Source: Steinernema hermaphroditum
Taxonomy: Eukaryota > Nematoda > Chromadorea > Rhabditida > Steinernematidae
NCBI GenBank assembly: GCA_030435675.1
Contig: CM059624.1
Coordinates: forward strand, 8,456,769-8,520,768
Direction: 5' to 3'
DNA: 64,000 nt
Part shown: one piece after another, positions 46,193 through 56,869 of the stretch
How the letters are laid out: each line of letters begins with the position of its first letter
How positions within the stretch are numbered: position 1 is the stretch's first letter
The notes under the pieces: model-generated
Told to the model about the DNA's origin: nothing
The model's input: only the letters and a program-made list of their open reading frames with translations
The model's database searches: none
Position numbers and translations under genes: made by a program

Positions 46193-47378
46193 TCATTGTT
46201 GAGAAATGAGAGCACGGAGAGCGCGTTCCAAAAAGACTATTCTCTCCGACTTCTCCTTAAGGGACTGCACCAGCAGCTCGATAAGGGCGTCCGTTTCCTG
46301 CACGTATGTCGTGATGCTGTTGCAAGACTCCCTGCAAAGAACAATGATCATAGGAGCCTCAAGAAGAAGTGCCACTTACTGGTACTCGAAGAAGCGCTGC
46401 TCCACGCACTCCATCTTCTCCGGCACCTCGACACTCGTCTTCGTTCCGTGCTCCGCCTTCGCCAGCGTCTCGACACTCTTCGTCTCTTCCTCCTCAGATT
46501 TCACTGACTGTTCAGCAGCTTCCTTCGACTGGAACAGCCCGTGCAAAACGTCATCGGTCTTCTCAAGTGATCCCTCTTCGGAAACGGCCTCGCGCGATGC
46601 AAACAGACCATGGAAGAGATCTTCCGTGCGCTCGAGGCTCGATGCGGTGTTCTTCTTGGCGGAAGCGACGTTTTCGGCGCTGAACAGTCCGTGGAAGATG
46701 TTGTCGGTTCTTTCGAGGCTCGAGGCGATAGCCTTCTTCGCTGCGAGTGCCTCCTTCGAGCGGAAGAGGCCGTGGAAGACGTCGTCGGTCAGCTCCAGAC
46801 TGTTTAGGCGGCTCGACTTGTGCGAGTTGAAGAGTCCGTGCAGGATGTCGTCGGTGAGGTCAAGCGAGTTAACCTTTAGGGGGGCAGTGCCGGCGTTCTC
46901 CGAACTACCGAAGAGATCGCTGAGTTCGTGCATCGTCTCTCCAGAACTGCCCGACTTCTCCGAGGGTAACAGAACATCCAGTTTGCTCATTTTCTCTGAA
47001 AAGCATCTTAATCAGTTAGCGATTATCGATCAGCATCTTACCGTCAGACTTGTCGGGCTGCGTGAGAATCTCGGCGGAGGGGAGCTGGACGGGAGCCTCG
47101 GGCTCCACCATCACCGTGTCATCGGCGATAGCAACACTAACGCTGCTCATTACACGGCGTCTCTTCGGCAAAGGTTCTCCGACGGCGAAGCGGGGTTCTG
47201 ATGCAACGATGCGAGTGGCGGCTGTGGCGAATCCAAAGCTGAGAGGCGCCACCGAGGGGCACGAACTCCTCTCGACGGTAACCTGGACAGGCTTCACAAC
47301 CTTCCTGGAGACAGCGTTCCGGCGCCTCTTGTTCTTGGCGGCACGACGAGCAGCGACAACGGCGAGCGGACGGCACAT
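46193..47378 (-). CDS. HGLF-repeat protein, unrecognised
   Basis: Three exons: 47378-47042, 46995-46380, 46331-46193; phases agree, giving 363 aa. I do not recognise it. The N-terminus is very basic (MCRPLAVVAARRAAKNKRRR, later PLPKRRR), suggesting nuclear targeting. The middle contains HELSDLFG followed by five tandem units of 21-27 residues with consensus SLE-x-TDD-(V/I)-(F/L)-HGLF-x-S, found as SLDLTDDILHGLF, SLELTDDVFHGLF, SLERTDNIFHGLF, SLERTEDLFHGLF and SLEKTDDVLHGLF. The C-terminal 55 residues form a probable coiled coil (TDALIELLVQSLKEKSERIV, FLERALRALI). No signal peptide or membrane segment. Splice phases and repeat conservation show it is a real gene. The repeats look like a reiterated docking motif. 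Confidence 0.72.
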
Positions 47379-48144
47379 GAGGGCGTTCAGTGAGTGGTCA
47401 GTTTCTCTTCTGAGCCCACCGCTCCACAAAACGCCTTTTATGTCCTCCGCTAGACAGACAAAAAAGGACTGTCTGTAGCGTGAAACTCGCGCAATGGGAC
47501 TCTCACCACGATCTACCTGTACCGTCCCTACGCGAGCGAGAGACGTGCGCGAGCCTAATTTGATCTTTCGGTTTTTTTTGCTAGTTATTTGGTTGTTGCT
47601 TCTCGGGTTTTCGAATGCGAAATTCGATTTTCGCTTTTCTGTAGCGTTTTCGATAGAAATGATGAAAAAATAAACCGATGTGGTTGGGATACATTGTATG
47701 GATAAATTCGAAAACCTAATGTGTTTTTTTTCACTCCCAAAGAACAAAATCGAAATTTGCGAACGACTGTTCGTGGAAATTGAGCTGGGAAGGACTCAAA
47801 TACCTATTTTATTTTTTAAGTTTCGTTTTTTCGTTTCCTAGATGCTGATTTCGTTAACCTGTAAATTGATGGCAAGGTTCAAGTTGATTTGCAAAAATCT
47901 GCATTCGTCTTCGACGACCCCCGTTGCCCGACGTCGTGTTTTCGGCCCGTTTTATGCTGTGCCGCTTGACTAGTCTGTCGTCACTCTCAAGATTGTCTCA
48001 CCGACCGCTACAACGACACTGCAGGGTGTCTACCCGACAGCGCGACTAATTCCGGAGAGAGGGCAATGACGGGACTGGTCGTTCCCGTCCGATGGACAAC
48101 CTCAGAGGCGAAATGGGCGAATCTGATAAAGTATAAAAGATGCT
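47379..48144. other. intergenic, AT-rich
   Basis: AT-rich compared with the surroundings, with T- and A-runs around 47560-47830. No gene seen. Confidence 0.4.
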
Positions 48145-49149
48145 TTATGGCTTGCACAGATAGTGCACGGAAGAACACACGAAGCACAAATTGTTTCTAT
48201 GTTGTTTCCCGCACATGCAAACGGCGAAGAACAGGGAGACACTCTTCCGTACTTCGTTGAAGGTGACGGAAACTGTAGCAGCATCCGAAGGGTGTTTCGC
48301 CGTGAAGTGCTTCCTTGGCTTGATTTCCATGATCCTGGCCAGCTTGTCAATTTCGAAGTCGATTTTCAGGTGGACGCCGAAGTTCTTGAATGTTTGAGAG
48401 TGTTGCTGCCACGTTGCGAAGAGACGCTTGAAGAATGTCTGGTCGAACGCAAGTTTTACGCCATAGTGGGAAGCCTGAAGAGCTTTTCCCGCGCACAAGT
48501 AGTTTTCGAGAGAACGAGCTACCGCATTCGTCCATGGCCCCTTCAAAGTGATCATCCTCAGCTGGGTGCTGTTGGAGATTTGGCCCTCTAAGAATCGTTC
48601 TCCGTGTTCTCCACAGTAATCCATCGTCAGAGTGGCGAAGTGAATTTGCTTGTGGAGTTTCTGCGCCAATCCGTTTTCGTTCGAGCGCAACCGGAGACTA
48701 GAGTTGTGGCACCCCATGAGTTGGAGAGCGAGGAACCTCAGAAGACGGCCGAATTCGACGACTGGTGCTTCCTCGAATCTTCTCACGCCTTGGTCCAATG
48801 CACTCTCAAAAACGAGCTGCTTGGCATCAAGTTCCTCGGAACAGATGTAGGCCTGGGAGATACGGTAGCTTTGTCGGTTGACCTTCGAAATTTCGGCCAG
48901 AGTGAGTACGTCGGCATCACGGCGCCTGGAAAGAGGTCCGAAGAAAACGCATTTCAGGTGTTCCTTTGTGGTGCAGATGTAAACGACGTATTCTTCGAGC
49001 TTCGGTGCGTAGCCTCTGGCGACGAGCGGCCAGAAGAGGTCGTCGAGACGAAGGAGTGAGGCATTCCAGTCGTCGATTTGGAGAGCGTGGGCAGAGAGAA
49101 TGGAAACGACGGATTCGACGAAACAAAGTGGAAGAGAGGCGCCGTCCAT
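48145..49149 (-). CDS. F-box-family-like protein (nematode expansion type), single exon
   Basis: Intronless frame of 334 aa from the ATG at 49149 (MDGASLPLCFVESVVSILSA); the frame is open 34 codons further upstream, but the shorter start gives the typical short F-box-like beginning. The remainder is a mixed alpha/beta-looking region without membrane segments, with blocks such as VVYICTTKEHLKCVFFGPLS, FLEGQISNSTQLRMITLKGP and SHYGVKLAFDQTFFKRLF, and a Cys-rich tail (CMCGKQHRNNLCFVC). The layout resembles large nematode families in which a weak F-box is followed by a ligand-binding region that recruits targets to SCF ubiquitin ligases. I infer this from shape, not from a firm motif. Confidence 0.4.
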   Translation of the reverse strand: MDGASLPLCFVESVVSILSAHALQIDDWNASLLRLDDLFWPLVARGYAPKLEEYVVYICTTKEHLKCVFFGPLSRRRDADVLTLAEISKVNRQSYRISQAYICSEELDAKQLVFESALDQGVRRFEEAPVVEFGRLLRFLALQLMGCHNSSLRLRSNENGLAQKLHKQIHFATLTMDYCGEHGERFLEGQISNSTQLRMITLKGPWTNAVARSLENYLCAGKALQASHYGVKLAFDQTFFKRLFATWQQHSQTFKNFGVHLKIDFEIDKLARIMEIKPRKHFTAKHPSDAATVSVTFNEVRKSVSLFFAVCMCGKQHRNNLCFVCSSVHYLCKP

Positions 49150-49484
49150 GGGAGGCTCGAAAGAAAACAAGAAGATCTCGAAACGGGGGTCGAGGAGGAA
49201 GCAATCGATCTGGGTCACTGCCTGACGTGTGATCAGTCGACCACACATCATTCATTGTCTTTGCCAAGATAAGGCACTAGTCACGAACGTGCACAAACAA
49301 AGCTCTTTTCCTGTTGTCATGGCGCGTCGAACTCGCCTGGGCCCCTGTCCAGTGGCTTCCCCTCAGGCTCTGAGGGGAAAGGAAGGATTCATAGAAGTTT
49401 TTTTTTCATAAATAGACATCTGCGATCGAGCGACAAATAGAGTTTTGAGCGTTCGTTCTGGACCCGATTGAGAGTTTGCCGCCG

Positions 49485-49989
49485 TCACAGCGCGGTGATG
49501 CTGATGCCGTCGGGTTTGAAGCCGGAGATGGGCTTCACGAGGATGTGGGGCTTGTCGCCGCTCTCCAAGATCTTCACCTCGGCGATCCAGCTCTTCTGCA
49601 CCTTCCGAATGCGCGTCGGCGACTTCGAGTACTGAATAATACGCGGGGCTCGGCAGATCGGAAGAGGAGGCTACCTGCGAGTCGTCGCATCCGCTGTCGA
49701 CGCCGTCGTCATCGGCGAGGACGAAGTCGGGCGAGGAGCTCGGGGGCGCCGGGTCGAAGGAGGGCGCCGGACTCGTGAGCGCCGAGGTTGCGGTGGCCAA
49801 TTGATCACAGCAGAAGGGAGCGCTCCAGAACTCCCCGAGGGGGAGCGCCGCGTTCTGGAGGCCTGAGGATGACGTCAGCGGTTGCCACACGGGTGAATGA
49901 CAGGATCCTAGAGGCGCGTGTTTTCCCGCTCGTCATCTCCGATGATTACCGTATTCTGTGTGTTTTTGGGGGTTGTTTGCCTCTCTCAT
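49485..49989 (-). CDS. small unrecognised protein
   Basis: Three exons, 49989-49950, 49862-49675 and 49631-49485, all phase-consistent, giving 124 aa. The N-terminal two thirds are low-complexity (Ser/Pro/Asp-rich: SFDPAPPSSSPDF, ADDDGVDSGCDDS). The last 48 residues look folded and conserved: SPTRIRKVQKSWIAEVKILE, then KPHILVKPISGFKPDGISIT. No signal peptide, membrane helix or known motif. Exon 1 is short and chosen because its donor (TACG/gtaat) gives the right phase; it is the least certain part. Confidence 0.5.
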
Positions 49990-50132
49990 GAGCGAGTCAG
50001 GCCTCTTCTTAGGCGCCGCTTCCACGGAAGTAATTGTGGGAGACGCGATGGGCTTGTAGAGGAGACGGTGTTCTCTAAACGAGGCGCCGTGTGTCGCCCT
50101 CCGGGGCGAGAGGCAGCAGCCGCACTGATGCT

Positions 50133-51779
50133 TCAGGAAGTCGAGCAGTCGGCCGGCATGGAGCCTAAAATAGGAAGCGGATGTCGAGGAGACCCGAAAA
50201 AGACGCACAAAAACGTCTCTCTGTATTCCTTATTGAAGATCATATAGATAACGCAGTTGACAGAGCTGTTGAAGATGACCAGGAAGTTGCTGGCGTCGGA
50301 CAGGAGGTTCAGAAGAAGAGGGTCCGGGTTGAAGAACGTCTCGATCATGTTAACGATCAGGGCCTAAACGGGGGTGGCAGGTGTCGGGTGGAAGGAGGGG
50401 AACGCACCAGAGTGTTGCAGCAGAGGAAGAGGACCACCACCATAATCATCGTGAGGGTATCGTCGCCGCTGCCGTCCTGGAAGCTGGCGCCCGTCTTCGT
50501 CGTCACCGAGCCGTTCGCCTCCAGAATGCCCATCGTCGACGCCTTCGCGGTGGTGAAGTCGGAGGGTGTCCGCTCGATGCAGAAGTTCTGCGAGGCCGAC
50601 GTGGACACGTTCCTCGAGCCTATCGACTGGCGCACCACGATGAAGGCGTTGAGGACGAGCAGGAAGAGAAAGGGAAGCAGCGTCATCAGCACCATGTACA
50701 TGTACACGTTGTAGATCGTGTTGATCGTGAAGAAGAGCGTCGTCGGGCAGATTTCGATGATGATCTCCTGCAGCGATCGTGGACACACGCCTAGAACGGC
50801 GCCTACCTGGCTGCCGTCGTGGAAACACTTCCTCAGATTGAACTGGGGGAAGCGCAACGAGTTGTAGATGATGGAGCAGATGGTGACGCACGCGCAGATC
50901 TGTTTGGCGCGCCTCACTGTGCAGTAGTGGTGCGCGATATTCTTCCAGCACACCTAAAAGGCGCAGTTTAGTAGCGGTGATAGGCTGTGCTCTACATCGC
51001 CTAGCGCCGTCCCTTCCCCAACAAAGACTCACATTGATGTAGCAGTCGAAGGCGGCCGCCACGGTGAAGTAGATGCTGCAGGTCTGGGCCATGTAGCCGA
51101 AGGGCAACGTGTAAACCTAAAAGAAACGCCTTTTACTGATCTGGCAGGCTGGCTCTCAGTGCTGGAAAAGCGTACGTTTTAGTCCCAGTGCCAAAAGTCT
51201 TAGCGTTTGTCCCCGATAGAACATAGACATAGTAAGTACCGTAGTATATGGAGCGCGAGCCAGCTCTTGGATGTAGGATCTGGCGGAGTCGATCCAAAAG
51301 ATGAACAGTCCCGTGAGGATGACCAAGAAGTCGCTGCATCCGAGGAACAGAAGGTACGTGTTCGCGGAGTTTTGCATCCTAGAGCAGGCATGAAGACAAT
51401 GTCTGCGGGTGGTACCGTTTCCGCGAGTAGACGAAGACGTTGACGACATTGGTGAGCACTCCAAAAACGGAGAGGGAGGGGAGGGCGAGGATGATGAGCA
51501 CGTAGTTGAACCAGGCGTAGAGGGGAGAGTAGTCCTCGTGCTGGAGGTCGGAGCAGATGCACTGCGTGCTGTTGGGCGGCAGCTGGTTCATGATGCTGAA
51601 AAGGACGCAGTGACGGTGGAAGGCGACGAGACTACTGTTATGAAGGGCCACTGGGCGAGTCCGTCCTCGAGAGGCACTTACATCCGCAGCTTCTCGACAT
51701 TCGAGGTGATATTGGCGAGTCCTCCGCCGTGTCTCATTAGGTGGTGACCGAAGGGGACTGCGCTCGGGGACTGTCCCAT
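50133..51779 (-). CDS. FMRFamide-receptor-like class A GPCR with altered DRY motif
   Basis: Neuropeptide-type seven-TM receptor. Start MGQSPSAVPFGHHLMRHG at 51779, with NIT and NST glycosylation sites. TM1 YVLIILALPSLSVFGVLTNV; TM2 NTYLLFLGCSDFLVILTGLF; TM3 MAQTCSIYFTVAAAFDCYIN; TM4 AKQICACVTICSIIYNSL; TM5 YMYMVLMTLLPFLFLLVLNA with VVRQSIGSRN after it; TM6 LTMIMVVVLFLCCNTLALIV; TM7 SDASNFLVIFNSSVNCVIYM, IFNKEYRETF. The TM2 and TM7 patterns (NTYLxxLxxSD; FNSSVNxxIY) are those of FMRFamide/FLP receptors. The DRY arginine of TM3 is Cys here (DCY). Cys at the top of TM3 and in the second loop (RKCFHDGSQ) are present. The exons are short and separated by 40-90-nt introns; not every edge was checked. 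Confidence 0.75.
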
Positions 51780-54700
51780 GCCGGCGGCCAACTTCCCTTC
51801 AAGGTATTCCAGTCACGCGACACACAAAAACAGCTGCTTCGGGATTAAAAACGGAGGGGAATCCCCGATAGAGTCTCTAATTCTGAGCAGACATGACGTC
51901 ACACAAAAGTGCACTCAGAGAGGACACATTTGGGTCCGTTTTTGACGTCCTCCTGGTGAGTCGCCGATTCGTCACCAAAACAGCAGGCGCGGCTGGGACA
52001 AAGGAAGCGCACTGGAAGTATGGAACGCGTCGCCTATCAAGGGACAAGCAGAGGTAATCATCCAGAGATAACGGGAGGGCGGCGACCGGGAAAGACCATA
52101 GGAGATCGCAGGAGTCATACCAACGAGGGACGCCATTAGCAAAATGGTGGAACTCGTGCTCTTTCGAGGTGCGGAGACCGATTGTAGCGACTGGGGACTA
52201 CGAGTCTGAGAAAGTTGGCCGCGAAGGGCGGCGGCGCCCAAGGCTGCAACCGGAGGCTTTATGGGATTGCAGATCGTATCAGCTCTCATGGAGCGCCGAG
52301 TTTACCTGGTCTGTTTACCCTGGAAGGTTGAGCTTTGGACGAATCTCGAAAGATCTGTCAGATGCACCTGAGATTCTTCGAATTCGACATCGCCCCCCCC
52401 CCCTCCCCCCGATCGAAAGAGATTGAACTGTTCACTTTGCTTTAGTGGCCATGTCTGTGCCCTCGGCGTTTCTCCGCTCGCCTTGGCCGCGAGAAAACAC
52501 TTTTGTCAAAACAAAGAGCGCTTAATTTCCGATGTCGTCCCGCCTTAGTCCACTTTCGGGCGCCCACCACTCCTATCGACATACTTTTTAACGAGAAACT
52601 TATCGGAATGCGAGTCCAGATGGAAGACGAAAACAAACGAAAGCCAAAATAAATGGACTTACTCGGGGAAAAGGGGAATTATCCCCTTGTGAAGATAAGA
52701 AGTCATTTCCTCCTCGGAGCCCATCTTCGTTCCGAACTGCTCGACGTCGTCCTCGCGAGTCTCGGAACGTCTGAAGGCGTCAGAAGAAAGTCGCCGATGC
52801 GCCACGAGGTGCCCGGGACAGAGGTGTCCAGACGCGGGGCCAGCGGAGCAGAATAAGAAGGATGCGCCTCCTGTCACTCAGTCGTCGCCGGGGGCGTTTA
52901 GGGGACCCCGTGGCGGCGATAACTTGCTCAGGGGCGTCACGGTATTCCCCAAACAATTTCGCCCCAATTCCGTTTGATTCACTTAGACATTTTCGCCGTA
53001 TAAATATTATTCGCAGACGGCGGCCTAGTCCCTACGTGGAGGTCCTTGCGGATTACTGTACCAGTGATCTAAACGCAGACCTAGCTCTTTCAGGGGCAGT
53101 TTTCGGGAGGCGAAGGGAAGGAACTAGGAAGGCTTTGCAAAGGATCAGCACGGCACAATAAAGCTTGTAAGTTCGCGTCGTTTACAAGGATCTTCGTGGC
53201 CCGATCACGGAGCACCAGCCCTAAAACCCATAAATTTTGATGGAGTCGAATGTTTTTGACATTAATTTGATCTACCACACGCCGCAGTGGCGGAAAAACG
53301 GTGCCGCAGGCAGTGCGCTCGTTTTCGGGCCTCCATTTGGCGGCTCCCACCTTGGCCCCTCCCCCGCTCGCCTCGCCCCTCCTCGCCGGGATTTCCTCGG
53401 CCGAACACCTCATCATCGCCGCACAAATCATAAATTAGCCACAAAGCGGCCGCGGTTAGTGCCACCCGAAGGGCCCGAAGACGAGTGATGTTCCCGATTA
53501 TGAACACATCTTCTTCGCTGTTCGCGCGAAGAACGAAATCGGTCCCCGGGGACCGGGCCACGGTCCCGTCCGGATTGACTCCGCGCGTCGAACAGCTACC
53601 CACAACAAAAAAGTGGGCAGCCAGCCGGAAAGTCACAATCATGGAGAACTCGGGACCTCTGTGACCTCGTTGGTGTGATTAATTCGTCCCAATCAGCCGC
53701 TCGTCAAGACGTCCCATAAACATTTGGCCCTCTGTTTACAGCTCGAGTACGACTCAATTCGCCGAAAACTTCCCATTCCGCTCACGTAGCTGCTCCCCTT
53801 TCCCAGTCCCATGGCCGAGACAAAGAAGTCGCTACAGATCGTGCTTATGGCGTGTCACCCCCACAAGACCTCCCGAGAGGCGTTTTCAGAAGAGTAAACT
53901 TGCAAAGTGCTCCTAATAAGGATGTCCCCGAGTTCATGGAGATAAATAGGCTCTTAGATAGTGTAAAACACATCACTTCATATCTGGGATGCCGAAAAAA
54001 CATCGAAGGGCGGAGAGTGCACGCTCTGGCCTTTGTTCGGCTACTTCTGGGGATAGGGCAAAGCGGTGTTTAGTGAGTGCCCTAATTCCGTATTCACACG
54101 GCGCCGTTTATTGTCGACTCGAGAGTCCAAATTAATTTGTCCCCGTCGAGCTCTCTGCGTCGCTTTGTTAATTTGTCGAAGCGGATTATCAAAAAATCAC
54201 TCAAAGTACGAACTTACTCGACGCCTTCTTCGTCCGCATAGTCCATCGCTACTTCATCCTCGGCACGCTGTGGGGAATCCGAAAGGCGCTCTGGAGTGGG
54301 GAGTTCTTCTCGCCACGTCGCGTCGGCACAGAGCAAATAATATTCTCGGCGGATTGCTCCTTTGACGTAGAATTCATTTTCGTGGCTCGATCGTCACACG
54401 GTCACAGGAGCTGAGGAACACGCAACCCGAAAGGACGCACGTGGAGGGAGCGGAACCAAAATATTGTGACACGGACGCCGAGCAAAAGTCGTCCTTGGTA
54501 ATTAGCCAATAAAAGGCGAACATATGCACGAATGGGAACGTGAATTCGTCTCCGGTTTGATTAAATTATGACGCGGCTGGACCGCGGCGGTCCCTAAACA
54601 GCGCACAAAACCGACCGTTCCCCTCGGTTGGCCTACGGTAACAATTAAAGGATCGGAAGGGATGTGGTTGTAGCCAACTACAGGCTTTTCCATCTGGAAT

Positions 54701-56869
54701 CACCCACTGACTACGAACCGCTAAGAATTATACTCTGGTTGCTCCGAGAAGACCAAAGAAGAGAAATAAGCGGATGGGGCGGTCCAATCCAAGCAACAGC
54801 CCTAATCGGTGGTGTTTTCGACACCCGTCCGGGACGTTCCTAAAGCTTCGCTTCGTACGGTTTCGGGAAAGTGCGCCGGGCTATGGGAAAAAGCGTGGCG
54901 CGGGGAGTGGCGGAAGAAGTCGAAACTACAAGGGTACTCCGGGTTCTGACTAATTGAGGAGAGACTCGCATCGTAATTAAGGGGATAATTGGAAACGAGG
55001 GACTTCTCGACAGTGGCAACAAATGTGCCGATGGCACCATACGTCGGCGACAAAAAGTCATAAACCTACGGCCGGTTCTCGACCTCCTCGGATCGGTGGG
55101 AGAAGCACTCTGGGAGTGTCGAGACCATTCATCGGACAATTCATCAAAGTTCGCAGAACGAGCGTTGCCGATTAGGGGAATCGCGAAATGAGGGGAATTT
55201 ATGCAAATATGAGCACTCATCGTGCAAACAAGGCGCCGGCGACTGCCCCTGACCACTCAGGAGCATTCCTAGGTCTGCTTAGACCACCCGGAAGGAGCGA
55301 GGCCGAAGAGTGCACGGGAGGTTTCGCCGTTAATGCGATAAATGAGCGTCTGTGGCCAAACGGATCGGCTAATTAGGAATTAATCCCTTCTTGGGGCGGG
55401 AAGAATTGTTCCTCCGGAACGCGCGAGCGGATTTGGACGCACCAAAATAGAGGGAGACTCCAACTCGCCTTGGAAGGGTCGTTGTCGTTGAAGGGCGAAT
55501 ATGCGCATAATCAAGTGGTGGAGGAACGTCGAAAACGCATTATTCAAATGCGATCCAGCGATGATGCGGAAGGCGAAGTGACTCCATTTGGGCCGCTTCG
55601 CCGTAATTAACGAACGCCGAGAGTGAGGAAGGAAGGATTCGGCGGTCGGACGCGGCTGAGTGCCGGAATCGGGTCATCCGCCGAATCGACGTAGACTTCG
55701 CGAAACGTGGAAGCGCTGGACCTCTCCAACGACCACCTGCAGAGAGGACGCGCGTCGACCCACGCAGCGGACAACTTGAAGAGCCGTCGAAGATCGGCCC
55801 CTGGGGGCGTCGCGCGTCTTGAACTATTCTCCAACCACTCATTATGCCATCCACAGAGTTGGGCCTCGCATCGATATCCAGCCGTCGCGCCCCTCCAGAG
55901 TTGTCCGAGAGGTGAACCCAATTAAGGGTGCCGAAATCCGAGAATTCAACTCATTTGCACTCGAAACGCGCCGGCTTCGGGCCCCAGGTCGGCAGGAAGA
56001 GCCTAGAGGCGCCGGTTTAATCACTGGCCAGCGATTGTTTTGACCAAGTGGAGCTCTAATTAAGATCCGATAAGGCAAACAAACAGAGAGGACGGGTGAA
56101 TAATGCCGACGACAGCTGGCGTCGATACATCCTTCCGAAGGGGAAGCGATGGATAAGGAAACGCTCGACAAATCAAAACAGTCGTTGGGACTTCCTTCTC
56201 TCTTCGTTCACCGCATTATATGGACCAATTTGGCTAATTTATGAAGGGCTGCAAGAAGAGAACTTCCGAGAAGTCCGGTAGCCCTGGTGGTGACGTTGTG
56301 CAGACCTACCCAGAAGTGAATTATATCTGAATAGAGCGATAATCACGTGCTTTGTGTGCGGTGGACAGATTCGAAGAAAACAGATCTCTGTCCACGCCAC
56401 TAAGGATTATCAGTTTTCACGCATGGTTAGGGCCTGATGCGCCAGGAACCAAACACTACGTCAGGAAGAGCAAAAATCGAAAACACACGAATTTTATATG
56501 ACTCAGAATAGAGATCATGTCGAACTTCCGACCAATGGCGGTGGGGACCAACTGGATGGTTTGGCAGATACGTGTGCTTTCCACGACAAGGAAACGTTTC
56601 TGCGGAGAGGAAAGAAGCTTCCAACACAGGATCTTCGAGGTGTGGACAAAAGTCGATTCATGGAAATGTGAAAGTGAATCATTTCACCAATTTCACCAAC
56701 ATCAATACTTCGTTAGGCTAAGCATCTCAAGATTTGCAATTTTCTGAAGTGTGGTTACGTTGGTCCCATGGAACATTCTACAACAGGCGCAGTTGTGTTT
56801 CCCTAGAAGCATGACGAAAGAGTGGCGCTCAGAAATAGTTTATTTGTCTGCATCTCTTTTCTCCCGTTT
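51780..56869. other. 5-kb gene-poor region with many TAATTA-type motifs
   Basis: No supported gene. Between about 54.1 and 56.3 kb there are repeated homeodomain-core-like sequences (AATTAATT, TAATTAG, GTAATTAAG, GCTAATTAGGAATTAATC, CTAATTAAG). The left edge (51.8-52.0 kb) probably holds the GPCR promoter. Confidence 0.4.
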
